64,000 bases of DNA from Spirosoma fluviale (GTDB lineage Bacteria; Bacteroidota; Bacteroidia; Cytophagales; Spirosomataceae), in NCBI GenBank assembly GCA_945883625.1, contig CAMCXW010000001.1:62001-126000 (forward strand), in the 5' to 3' direction. The notes under the pieces are model-generated. The model saw only the letters and a program-made list of their open reading frames with translations. It made no database searches and was not told the origin of the DNA. Made by a program: the position numbers and the translations under genes. Shown here piece by piece: positions 8,073 to 16,430 of the stretch (positions within the stretch are counted from its first letter, which is position 1; each line of letters opens with the position of its first letter).

Positions 8073-9167
8073 ATGCTGGTACACGATATATGTTCATCCA
8101 TGGAAACATGGGCGCCACTCGCTTGGCAAGAATCCTATGATAATTCAGGTTTATTGACAGGTAACCGTTCGCAAAAAGTCACGGGGGTCTTGGTCAGTTT
8201 TGATTGTACGGAGGCTGTTGTCGAAGAGGCCATAGCCAAAGGATGCAATATGATTGTGGCGCATCACCCCATTTTATTTAAGGGAATTAAGCACCTGACT
8301 GGGCGAGATTATGTGGAGCGGACGCTGATTTTAGCTATCAAAAATGATATTGCGCTTTATGCGTCGCATACGAATTTAGATCATGCGCCTAAGGGAGTCA
8401 GCTATCAGTTGGCCCAAAAACTGGGACTTCAAGCCGGTAAGGTTTTGCGTCCGATGCGTGATGCCTTGCGCCAACTCACCTATTTTGTTCCTGAGGCGGA
8501 TGCGGAGAAAGTTCGCGCAGCGTTGCATGCGGTGGGAGCTGGAAATATTGGCGAATATTCAGCGTGTAGTTTTTCAGGCGCGGGAACCGGTCGGTTCACC
8601 CCATCAGATACCGCCAATCCCACCATCGGCCAGGTCGGCAAATCAGAAGAGGTCGCAGAGTTAAAAGTGGATATGTTATATCCCAAACACCTCGAATCAA
8701 CCGTAATAGGCACACTTTTCACGTCACACCCCTATGAGGAGGTTGCTTATTTTGTAACATCCTTGGGGAATTCGTGGCAAGATGTGGGCGCTGGCTTTGT
8801 TGGTGAATTACCTCAGGCCATGTCATCGAGCGAATTTACATCGTATGTAAAAGAAAAGCTTGGATTGACCTATTTTAGACATACGCCTTGGTTGGGTAGA
8901 TCAATCAAACGAATTGCCTTGTGCGGGGGAGCGGGAAGTTTCTTATTGGCCGATGCCATTCATACACAGGCAGATGTCTACATCAGTGGTGATTTTAAAT
9001 ATCATGAGTTCTTTGATGCAGAAAATCACTTGACGATCTGTGATATTGGGCATTATGAATCCGAAGTCATGATAAAGGATACAATCCATGAATATTTATC
9101 AAATAATTTTAGTACTTTTGCCGTTCTGAAAAGTATGACCCAGACCAATCCTGTGAGTCTTGCTTAG
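8073..9167 (+). CDS. Nif3-like dinuclear metal center protein
   Basis: The Nif3/YbgI/YqfO family forms toroidal hexamers with a two-metal site; the biochemical role is unsettled. The start at 8073 gives the conserved N-terminus (DICSSMETWAPLAWQESYDN). Metal ligands are visible in AHHPILFK (His64, His65), SHTNLDH, and HYESE near the C-terminus. An inserted PII-like domain occupies roughly residues 125-230, as in the longer YqfO type; the total of 364 residues fits that type. The zinc-ribbon gene follows 40 nt downstream, a pairing common in Bacteroidota that suggests co-transcription. Confidence 0.92.
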   Translation: MLVHDICSSMETWAPLAWQESYDNSGLLTGNRSQKVTGVLVSFDCTEAVVEEAIAKGCNMIVAHHPILFKGIKHLTGRDYVERTLILAIKNDIALYASHTNLDHAPKGVSYQLAQKLGLQAGKVLRPMRDALRQLTYFVPEADAEKVRAALHAVGAGNIGEYSACSFSGAGTGRFTPSDTANPTIGQVGKSEEVAELKVDMLYPKHLESTVIGTLFTSHPYEEVAYFVTSLGNSWQDVGAGFVGELPQAMSSSEFTSYVKEKLGLTYFRHTPWLGRSIKRIALCGGAGSFLLADAIHTQADVYISGDFKYHEFFDAENHLTICDIGHYESEVMIKDTIHEYLSNNFSTFAVLKSMTQTNPVSLA

Positions 9168-9207
9168 AGATTAGAGCGAATTAATATTTTCAAACGCAAC
9201 AATAATA

Positions 9208-10035
9208 ATGGCTACAGTTACCGAAACTACAATTGCCCAAAAGTTAGAAGCATTATTAAAGCTTCAAACCATTGATTCAGCCTTAGACAATATCAAGAAA
9301 GTACGAGGTGATTTACCTGAAGAGGTTCGTGATTTAGAGGATGAGATCGCAGGTTTAGAAACACGTTTAACCAAATTTCAATCTGAAATAGCGTCATTCG
9401 AGGAGCAAATCGCGAATTACAAAGTTTCTAAAAAGGATTCTGAGAAGCTTATTGTGAAATACAAGGAGCAACAAATGAATGTTCGTAACAACCGTGAATT
9501 CGAAGCTATTTCGAAAGAGGTTGAATTACAAGGGTTGGAAATGGAGATTGCAGACAAGCGTATCAAGGAAATCGATTTCAAAATTTTGAACAAAAATGAT
9601 GAGATTGCTGGGGTAGAATCCAATTTATTTGAACGCAAAAAAGACCTTGAGATTAAGCAAAAAGAACTTGAGGTAATCATTAGCGAAAGCGAAGAAGACG
9701 AGCAAAAAGGATTGAAAGATCGTGAAAAAGCGTTGAAGAGCGTGGATGGACGCCTATTGAAATCCTACGAAAAATTACGTGGGAACGCGATTAATGGCTT
9801 GGCGGTTGTTTTAGTAAAGCGTGGCGCTTGTGGTGGATGTTTCAGTTCTGTTCCTCCGCAACGTCAAACAGATATCAAAGACAAGAAAAAAATAATCGTT
9901 TGCGAACATTGCGGACGTATCTTAGGTGGAGTTGAAGATCCAATTCCAGCACCGGAAAAAGAGAAAAAACCACGTGGAAAAGCTGCAATTGCAGCTGCCG
10001 CTGCAGCTACTGCAGCAGCAACAGTCGCAGAATAA
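9208..10035 (+). CDS. C4-type zinc ribbon domain protein
   Basis: The protein is a long coiled coil (about residues 10-190, rich in Glu and Lys heptads) followed by a zinc ribbon with two CxxC pairs (CGGC and CEHC, roughly 210-235). Homologues are widespread and poorly characterised; coiled coil plus ribbon suggests nucleic acid or ribosome contact, but that is inference. The C-terminus is an unusual low-complexity tail, basic then alanine-rich (about residues 247-275). It sits behind the Nif3-like gene and ends at a strong terminator. Confidence 0.85.
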   Translation: MATVTETTIAQKLEALLKLQTIDSALDNIKKVRGDLPEEVRDLEDEIAGLETRLTKFQSEIASFEEQIANYKVSKKDSEKLIVKYKEQQMNVRNNREFEAISKEVELQGLEMEIADKRIKEIDFKILNKNDEIAGVESNLFERKKDLEIKQKELEVIISESEEDEQKGLKDREKALKSVDGRLLKSYEKLRGNAINGLAVVLVKRGACGGCFSSVPPQRQTDIKDKKKIIVCEHCGRILGGVEDPIPAPEKEKKPRGKAAIAAAAAATAAATVAE

Positions 10036-10050
10036 TTCGCGTTAGAACAC

Positions 10051-10087
10051 AAAAAAACCTGATGATTAATTTCATCAGGTTTTTTTT
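10051..10087. terminator. Bidirectional intrinsic terminator
   Basis: Arms 10051-10065 and 10072-10086 pair perfectly around a 6-nt loop. The stem is flanked by A7 on the left and a T run on the right. It serves the zinc-ribbon gene (+) and the converging accD (-). Confidence 0.93.
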
Positions 10088-10105
10088 ATAGCTTTTAATT
10101 AAAGC

Positions 10106-10951
10106 TTATTTCTTGAGCATGGCCAGCAAAGCTCCTAGTTTGTCCTTCATCTCCTTACGGTCTACGATGAAATCCAAAAATCCGTGATCCAAAACAAAGT
10201 CGGCACTTTGAAAACCTTTCGGCAAATCCTTCCCTATCGTCTCTTTAATGACACGTGGTCCAGCAAAACCAATCAACGCACCAGGCTCAGCAATATTAAA
10301 ATCACCTAGCATCGCGAATGAAGCAGTTACTCCACCGGTGGTGGGATCTGTCAACAATGAAATGTAAGGTATTTTTGCTTCTGCTAATAAGGCTAAGCGA
10401 GCCGATGTTTTCGCCATTTGCATTAAGGAGAAACCTGCCTCCATCATGCGCGCTCCACCTGAACGCGAAATCATCAAAAAAGGTGTTTTTGTTTTTATCG
10501 AGTAATCAATTGCGCGTGAAATTTTCTCTCCTACGACAGATCCCATCGAACCTCCAATAAAACTAAAATCCATAGCCGCAATCGTAATAGATAGGCCATT
10601 CATTTCACCATAGGCTGCGCGTACGGCATCTTTTAAGCCTGTTTTGTCCTCTGTAGCTTTAACTCGGTCCGTATATTTCTTCGTATCCGTAAAATTCAAT
10701 GGGTCACCAGAACTCATCATGGGATCGATTTCAGTGTACCTAGATTGATCGAACAACAGCTCAAAATATTCTTGTGAACCTATTTTTTCGTGGTAATTAC
10801 AGCTTGAACAGGTAAAAGCGAATAAGCGGTGCTCACGTGTGTGAAGCGCTTTTTTACACGATGGACATTGGTACCAAAGGCCATCTGGAGAATCACGTTT
10901 AAACTCTGTAGGGGTTTGAATCCCTTTATCCTTTCGCGTAAACCAAGACAT
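10106..10951 (-). CDS. accD: Acetyl-CoA carboxylase carboxyltransferase subunit beta
   Basis: With AccA this subunit transfers the carboxyl group from biotin to acetyl-CoA to give malonyl-CoA, the first step of fatty acid synthesis. The N-terminal zinc ribbon has Cys29, Cys32, Cys48 and Cys51. The crotonase-like core includes [12 protein letters not shown] and [17 protein letters not shown], both typical of AccD. Length is 281 residues. The ATG at 10951 is preferred to an upstream in-frame TTG. The gene stands alone; accA is not in the window. Confidence 0.97.
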   Translation of the reverse strand: MSWFTRKDKGIQTPTEFKRDSPDGLWYQCPSCKKALHTREHRLFAFTCSSCNYHEKIGSQEYFELLFDQSRYTEIDPMMSSGDPLNFTDTKKYTDRVKATEDKTGLKDAVRAAYGEMNGLSITIAAMDFSFIGGSMGSVVGEKISRAIDYSIKTKTPFLMISRSGGARMMEAGFSLMQMAKTSARLALLAEAKIPYISLLTDPTTGGVTASFAMLGDFNIAEPGALIGFAGPRVIKETIGKDLPKGFQSADFVLDHGFLDFIVDRKEMKDKLGALLAMLKK

Positions 10952-10991
10952 AATCAATTAATTAAATGATACCGATTACTCGGATGAACTG

Positions 10992-10999
10992 CAAAGGTA
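10992..10999 (-). promoter_or_regulatory. -7 box of accD
   Basis: On the minus strand TACCTTTG ends about 40 nt upstream of the accD ATG. No well-spaced -33 TTTG is evident. Confidence 0.5.
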
Positions 11000-11032
11000 A
11001 TTAAAAAGCTTCGCAAGGAAAAAACCACCTGG

Positions 11033-13957
11033 CTATTTCACTAAAATCACACGCCGATTAATCACCCGTTTTTCTGTTCTAAGCTCAATGAAATACGAAC
11101 CAACTGCTTGTTCGCTTAGGTCCAACAAATAATCTAGTTGGCCTTGAACAGGAATTGTTTCCGGACGTAAAATGACTTTCCCCTGCATATCCAATACACG
11201 CAGCATCACACTGCGTTCATCACGCGCTAAGTTAGCCTGCACACGCAAACGACCATTCGTTGGATTTGGACTGAGCGTAACACCTTCCCCTAACGCACTC
11301 GGCTCATTACTTAAAATAACAATGGTAATCGCATTCGACTCTCCCGTGGCACAAACAGCATTCACCTGCGCCTTCACGGTGTAGGTGCCCGGTTCACTAA
11401 CTGTCAATGTAGAAGAGCTTTGGCCTGGAATCACGTTTCCATTACGTAACCAAATAAAGGTTACCCCCGGATATTCTGAAGTAACGGAAAGTACTTGCTC
11501 CGACTGTTTAATTAAAAATGGCACATTAAAGGCACATTTTTGGACTTCAGAACAACCGTTGGCATCTACTTTCGCACCTGCAGCTGTACCCAAACATTTA
11601 TCTATGGAATCATCCACTCCGTCTTTATCTAAATCAACAGGAATAATTGGCTCTTGAATCTTCAAATTATCAACAGACCATCCCCAGCCATGCGCACCTA
11701 CATCCGCATGCAAACGGAACCGAATAAGCACTTGATCACCCGATTTAATCTTCCCGGAGGAAAGTAAATTGATTTCACGACTTCTGATCAGTGCCGCTGT
11801 GGGAGTTGCCGTTGAATTACCCTCATTATCTACCGCACTATTCCAGGCATTTAACCAGATGGAATTCGCATTTGAATCCCAACCATTGGTAAAATTAGAC
11901 CAGGTTAAACCTCCATCATTTGACCCTTGCACAATCACATAATCGAAGAAGCTCCGGTTAATGGTTCCATTTGAATTCAAAAATGCCTCACCAGCTTCAC
12001 CAGGCTCCACTAACACAATTTCATCAAAACTCATGATAGACTTTCCAGGATTGATCTTAATTGGTTTCAGTAAAACGGCATCTGAATTCGTGAATCTATC
12101 AGTTCCATTTCCTCCATCGTATGATTCTTCCGAGCCATCGGCGTATGGATGCGCAGTTTGCAATGCGGAAGTTGAAAATCCAGCCGCCGTCCCAATACGC
12201 ATGCCCTTCAAGTAGAAATCAGTTGAATTCGAATCAAAGGATTGTATGTACGTAGTCTCTACGGGTAAAATCCCCAAAACTTTAACTTCATAATACCCGC
12301 TACTAGGACTTGTAACTGTATTTAAGGCCTTGGCGGCATCTTGAACAACGACCCGATATTTTAAAACATCTCCAGCTTTAATTTCACCAGCCGTAAAATT
12401 AAAGGAATTTGAAAAGCTCGTAGTTGTACCTGCCACTAATTGAAAATCTTTACGCTTTAGTGGACCATTATTGATCGCGTATTCCATATAAACCGCACTC
12501 AAGCCGATATTATCGGATGCCAAAAGCGTAGTCAGTGGAATCGTAGACTGCGAAGAAAAGATGTAGTTAAGTCGGTTTGCGTATACCATTCTAGGTTTCA
12601 CCGTATCTACACCAATATTAAACTCGAAAAAACTGCCAAAATTTGTGTTTGCAATGACCGGGGCCTCAGCAGGCGCTGTGATCTTTTTCCCCGACGGCTC
12701 ATTCGCCATCCAATAATACCGCACATTCCGATCTCCCGAAGCCGGAGGCAATTTATAGGTATAGGTATTACCAGTTCGCGTCAATGGCATCGATGTGGCC
12801 GATAAAATACTTTTGTTTACAGAGAGCATTAATTTGACCGAGTTATCAGCCAATATGGTATCCGAATAGACCACGGCAGAGATGGAGATATCTGACGTTG
12901 TATTTTCTGAATCAGGTAAATCGGAGCCGATGATGTTTGTGGAAAACCATCCGAAATCAGCGAAGGCGGATGTTACGATTGGGCCAACTTGTGGCGTAAT
13001 CTCACCTCGCGCAATTTGAGGTGTCATAAGTGAGTTTGGGTCACCTACTTTATACGTGGCTTGATCAACGTGGTACACGCTTGAACCTGCTGAATAGGTT
13101 CGTGGTGAATATAATAAAGCAGGTGATTTCCCATTATTTTGAAGAATTTTAGGGGAGGTTAGTTGAAGTTCAGTCGAGGTAATCGCCGTCTTTAATTCAA
13201 GAGATGGATTGGGCATTTTAGTTGTATCTGTAACGGAAACACCTGTACCTGTTTGAACAAACTGATCAAAAATTCCAGGAAGGCCATAGCTTCCTTCACT
13301 TTGATCATCACTTAATCCAAGCTGTCCGATAAACCCGAGACCATGCCCAAACTCATGTAAAACCACAGAAAATAGGTCAATTTGATTAGGAGAAGGTACC
13401 CCTTCTGTATTAATATACCAATCTGAAAAATCAGAATTGAACGTCGCGAAAACATCCGGATCTGTTCCATTTAAGTTGCGATGCGACATCTTTTCGGCTA
13501 ATGCGATGGGATACCACGTATTTAGCCGATTGCTACCAGCAAAATTACGTACCACAGTGGAAGCACCAGCACTACCTAAAACACCAGCAGCCAGAGATCG
13601 CCAGCGAACAAAAATCTGAATAGGTACGTCCGAGATAAGCGTGTTTGCCCATACGCCTGCTGCTTTTTCAAAAACTGCTTTTACATTGGCTGGCGGTAGC
13701 GTTTCATAGGACACGACTACCTGTGTCGAACTTTGAGAGCCTTGTGTAGAAAACGTAGCCATGCCAGACCGTTTCTTTGACTCTTCTAAAATTCGCTTGG
13801 AATAACCTTCTGGCAATTCGCGGTGAATTCCCGACTTTTCCGGGGTATATTCTTCGACTTGTTGGCCCGGCTTAAATTCCATTGGGAAGCTTTTTTGCCC
13901 CGAGACAGAAACTGCCACACAGCAAAAAACAAGCACGAAAAAGTAAAATCTATTCAT
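11033..13957 (-). CDS. Secreted zinc metalloprotease-like protein with T9SS sorting domain
   Basis: A signal peptide (about residues 1-21) is followed by a protease-like region with HEFGHGLGF at 201-209. The HExxH zinc motif is clear, but the third ligand expected in HExxHxxGxxH is not histidine (HEFGHGLGFIG), so the third zinc ligand is unknown. Further on are Ig-like and jelly-roll-like regions, a thrombospondin type-3-like calcium motif (DLDKDGVDDSIDKC near 795), an Ig-like segment, and a C-terminal type A T9SS sorting domain (NPTNGRLRVQ to the final KVINRRVILVK-like end, about 75 residues). The protein should cross the outer membrane through the type IX system. It lies 20 nt behind the HAD gene and may be the last gene of that operon. 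Confidence 0.85.
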   Translation of the reverse strand: MNRFYFFVLVFCCVAVSVSGQKSFPMEFKPGQQVEEYTPEKSGIHRELPEGYSKRILEESKKRSGMATFSTQGSQSSTQVVVSYETLPPANVKAVFEKAAGVWANTLISDVPIQIFVRWRSLAAGVLGSAGASTVVRNFAGSNRLNTWYPIALAEKMSHRNLNGTDPDVFATFNSDFSDWYINTEGVPSPNQIDLFSVVLHEFGHGLGFIGQLGLSDDQSEGSYGLPGIFDQFVQTGTGVSVTDTTKMPNPSLELKTAITSTELQLTSPKILQNNGKSPALLYSPRTYSAGSSVYHVDQATYKVGDPNSLMTPQIARGEITPQVGPIVTSAFADFGWFSTNIIGSDLPDSENTTSDISISAVVYSDTILADNSVKLMLSVNKSILSATSMPLTRTGNTYTYKLPPASGDRNVRYYWMANEPSGKKITAPAEAPVIANTNFGSFFEFNIGVDTVKPRMVYANRLNYIFSSQSTIPLTTLLASDNIGLSAVYMEYAINNGPLKRKDFQLVAGTTTSFSNSFNFTAGEIKAGDVLKYRVVVQDAAKALNTVTSPSSGYYEVKVLGILPVETTYIQSFDSNSTDFYLKGMRIGTAAGFSTSALQTAHPYADGSEESYDGGNGTDRFTNSDAVLLKPIKINPGKSIMSFDEIVLVEPGEAGEAFLNSNGTINRSFFDYVIVQGSNDGGLTWSNFTNGWDSNANSIWLNAWNSAVDNEGNSTATPTAALIRSREINLLSSGKIKSGDQVLIRFRLHADVGAHGWGWSVDNLKIQEPIIPVDLDKDGVDDSIDKCLGTAAGAKVDANGCSEVQKCAFNVPFLIKQSEQVLSVTSEYPGVTFIWLRNGNVIPGQSSSTLTVSEPGTYTVKAQVNAVCATGESNAITIVILSNEPSALGEGVTLSPNPTNGRLRVQANLARDERSVMLRVLDMQGKVILRPETIPVQGQLDYLLDLSEQAVGSYFIELRTEKRVINRRVILVK

Positions 13958-13977
13958 ATAATAAAATTAAGCACGTA

Positions 13978-14628
13978 TCAATGATAATTAACTAATGTTT
14001 CAAATAATTGCCTAAAATTTGGCCGCACGACATCCGTATGTGCCAGTTCCGCTGGACTGTGCGACGTGGTGATACCTATAACCCGCATGCCGGCCGACTG
14101 CCCCGCTGCGATGCCTTGTAAGGAATCTTCAATTACCCAGCATTGTGCGGGTTCAACCCCTACAAGGCTAGCCGCCTTCACGTATATTTCAGGATCTGGT
14201 TTCCCTTTGCGCACTTCTGCACCGCCGATAATCGCATCGAATTGATCTCGAATTCCAAGACCATCCAAAATAAAATCAATATTTCCCGGCCCAGCAGATG
14301 TAGCTAATGCCGTTTTAATTCCATTAGAGCGTAATGTTTGGAGAAACTCCAACAACCCTGGTGCGGGATTAATGTGATCTCGGTAAAAATCCCGGTAAAT
14401 GAGCTCTTTTTCTTCCTCGAGTACCTCAATTTCAGCTCGTGACATCTCCCGCTTATAAAACCATTCAAAAGTATCTTTGGAATTCATCCCGTTTAATTCC
14501 TGATAAAAAATCTCACGCGTCAACGGTATATTTTTACGTTCGCAAAAAAGCAACCAAGCATCTACGTGATAGGGCAAGTTATCCACCACCACACCATCCA
14601 TATCAAAAAGTACCGCTTGGAAATTCAT
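13978..14628 (-). CDS. HAD-superfamily hydrolase, beta-phosphoglucomutase-like
   Basis: A phosphatase or phosphomutase of HAD subfamily IA, 216 residues. Motif I is FDMDGVVVD (nucleophile Asp9, acid/base Asp11), motif II is the Thr/Ser in ALATSAG, the conserved Lys is in RKGKPDPEIY, and motif IV is VIEDSLQGIAAG. A four-helix cap lies between motifs I and II. The beta-PGM/phosphatase group fits, but the substrate is unknown. It is third in a minus-strand run (response regulator, MBL, HAD) with gaps of 3-4 nt. Confidence 0.88.
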   Translation of the reverse strand: MNFQAVLFDMDGVVVDNLPYHVDAWLLFCERKNIPLTREIFYQELNGMNSKDTFEWFYKREMSRAEIEVLEEEKELIYRDFYRDHINPAPGLLEFLQTLRSNGIKTALATSAGPGNIDFILDGLGIRDQFDAIIGGAEVRKGKPDPEIYVKAASLVGVEPAQCWVIEDSLQGIAAGQSAGMRVIGITTSHSPAELAHTDVVRPNFRQLFETLVNYH

Positions 14629-14631
14629 AGC

Positions 14632-15402
14632 TTATACCTCTAAAGTTAATCCGTCAAAGGCCAAGTGTACATGGGGAGGCAACTCTTTTTCAACCTCTGC
14701 ATGCAAACCCATCATGTGACTGATGTGGGTTATATAGGCCTTTTCGGGCTTTATTTTTTCAATTACCTCGAGTGCTTCGTCAAGTGTAAAGTGCGAAATA
14801 TGCGTCGTTTTACGGAGTGCATTTATGACAATGACTTTGGATCCTCTGACCTTATCGAGCTCCTCGTCGGAAATAAAATTAGCATCCGTGATGTACGTAA
14901 AATCTCCAAAACGAAAGCCAAGCACGTCTAAATAATAATGCTTAACTAAAATGGGAATGATTGAAACGCCAGCAATGATAAATGGCCGATTTTCAATTTC
15001 GTGCACTTCGATTTCAGGTACTCCTGGATACTTGTCTTCAGCGAAAGCATAGGCAAATTCCTGCTTCAATTGCTCGATAACGGGGGCTTGTGCATACAAA
15101 GGAATACTTGACTTTTGGGCATAATTAAATCCGCGAATATCATCCATACCTGCGGTATGATCCTTATGTTCGTGGGTATATAAAACAGCATCTATGCGCT
15201 GAATACCCGCCCGTAAGATTTGTTGGCGAAAATCTGGCCCCGTATCAATGATGAAACTTTTGCCTTCGGTTTCAATATGCATGGAAACACGAAGGCGCTG
15301 ATCGCATGGATCTGTGGAGCGACAAACTTCACAGGAACAGGCAATCATCGGAATCCCTTGAGAGGTCCCCGTACCCAGAAACCTTACGTGGACCTGGGAC
15401 AT
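14632..15402 (-). CDS. MBL-fold metal-dependent hydrolase (PhnP-like)
   Basis: This metallo-beta-lactamase-fold phosphodiesterase-type protein has the metal motif HxHxDH (His77, His79, Asp81, His82). Cysteines in CSCEVCRSTDPCD (about residues 22-34) match the structural zinc site of PhnP-type members. Later ligands are in DTGPDF, VLVKHY and YITHISHM. Length is 256 residues. PhnP acts on cyclic phosphates, but no phosphonate genes are nearby, so the substrate is open. The gaps are 4 nt from the response regulator upstream and 3 nt to the HAD gene. Confidence 0.87.
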   Translation of the reverse strand: MSQVHVRFLGTGTSQGIPMIACSCEVCRSTDPCDQRLRVSMHIETEGKSFIIDTGPDFRQQILRAGIQRIDAVLYTHEHKDHTAGMDDIRGFNYAQKSSIPLYAQAPVIEQLKQEFAYAFAEDKYPGVPEIEVHEIENRPFIIAGVSIIPILVKHYYLDVLGFRFGDFTYITDANFISDEELDKVRGSKVIVINALRKTTHISHFTLDEALEVIEKIKPEKAYITHISHMMGLHAEVEKELPPHVHLAFDGLTLEV

Positions 15403-15406
15403 CGAA

Positions 15407-15775
15407 TTATTCAGTTAATGACTTAACTGTCGAAACGAGTGCGTCAAAATTAAGTGGCTTGGCCAAGAAATCATTGAAACCCGCGGCCTTGAAATCTTCC
15501 ATGGAATAATTACGTGCATTACCTGTAATGGCAATCATCGGAATTTTTGATTTCTGGGAATCGGCGAGTGCACGAACGGCTTTGGCGCAATCCATACCGT
15601 CCATTACAGGCATATTGATATCCAATAAAAGCACATCAAAATCAGCTTTAGCTAATTCGTCTAACACTTGCTGGCCATTCTTAACTGCATGAATCTCAAA
15701 ATTTTGAAACTCTAAAATTTTACGCGCTAAATTTTGGATGACAGAACTATCTTCGGCGATCAATACTTTTTTCAT
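15407..15775 (-). CDS. Single-domain response regulator
   Basis: A stand-alone receiver domain of 122 residues without an output domain. The phospho-acceptor is Asp52 (LLLDINMPVMDG), with acidic residues Glu8-Asp9, Thr84 and Lys106 in their expected places. It is the first gene of a tight minus-strand operon with the MBL and HAD genes. No histidine kinase is nearby, so its partner lies elsewhere. It could act as a phosphorelay shuttle or by protein contact; this cannot be decided from sequence. Confidence 0.92.
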   Translation of the reverse strand: MKKVLIAEDSSVIQNLARKILEFQNFEIHAVKNGQQVLDELAKADFDVLLLDINMPVMDGMDCAKAVRALADSQKSKIPMIAITGNARNYSMEDFKAAGFNDFLAKPLNFDALVSTVKSLTE

Positions 15776-15849
15776 AGGAGTACGTTATACATGATAGAGG
15801 GAAACCTCACAATTGGGTAAAAATAGGGAAACAAAAGAAATTAAGCAAT

Positions 15850-15880
15850 AAAAAAAGCGACCCTTTTGAGGTCGCTTTTA
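15850..15880 (-). terminator. Intrinsic terminator after the DUF2911 gene
   Basis: Arms 15853-15862 and 15870-15879 pair perfectly with a 7-nt loop and are followed on the minus strand by a T run. It is about 18 nt after the DUF2911 stop. Confidence 0.88.
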
Positions 15881-15897
15881 AAAAGAATTTGAATCAC

Positions 15898-16407
15898 TTA
15901 TTTCACATAGATGGAAACAGATGATTTATCCCAATCTAGGCTAATTTGTCCTTCTGGAGATACACTGATGTTGAATTGCTCAGTCATCGCATGCTCGCTA
16001 ACTTTTCCAGTTACGCGCAACACATCTTTTTCTGCTTTGTAGGTATATGCACCCCATTGCTTTGAATCGCTATTAAAAATAACCGTCCATTCGGTAGGGC
16101 CCGGGATAGAAAATAAAGAGTAAACTCCTTTTGCCAACGGCTTTCCTTGGATTGTAACATCATTCGAAAATTCGATGATTGTCGCATCATTCGCTCCTGT
16201 TCTCCAAACTTCTCCGTAAGGGACTAACGCTTTTTGTTCTTTAGTACCAAACACCAAACGTCCTTTTACAGAAGGCTTCGCGTATTTTACCATAACTTCT
16301 GTCTTGCCCACTTTTTGAATAACAACTGCTGGTGGCGATGCAGGAGCTTTTTGTGCAAAAGCACCAAAACTCAACACACTCATTAAAATCACTAAGTACT
16401 TTTTCAT
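15898..16407 (-). CDS. DUF2911 family protein (exported)
   Basis: A protein of 169 residues with a signal peptide ending near FGAFAQ (about residue 19). The conserved DUF2911 core is visible: VMVKYAKPSVKGR, PYGEVWRTGANDATIIEFS and GKPLAKGVYSLFSIPG. The family is common in Bacteroidota and has no known function. The gene lies 23 nt behind the DUF5916 gene, so the two are probably co-transcribed and both act in the envelope. Confidence 0.88.
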   Translation of the reverse strand: MKKYLVILMSVLSFGAFAQKAPASPPAVVIQKVGKTEVMVKYAKPSVKGRLVFGTKEQKALVPYGEVWRTGANDATIIEFSNDVTIQGKPLAKGVYSLFSIPGPTEWTVIFNSDSKQWGAYTYKAEKDVLRVTGKVSEHAMTEQFNISVSPEGQISLDWDKSSVSIYVK

Positions 16408-16430
16408 AATTCGATTTCGTTTAAATTTTT

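Noticed and set aside
11000-11032. Terminator after the T9SS protease gene
   Set aside because: There is a T run on the minus strand but the only stem (CCAGGTGG) leaves a loop too small to form.
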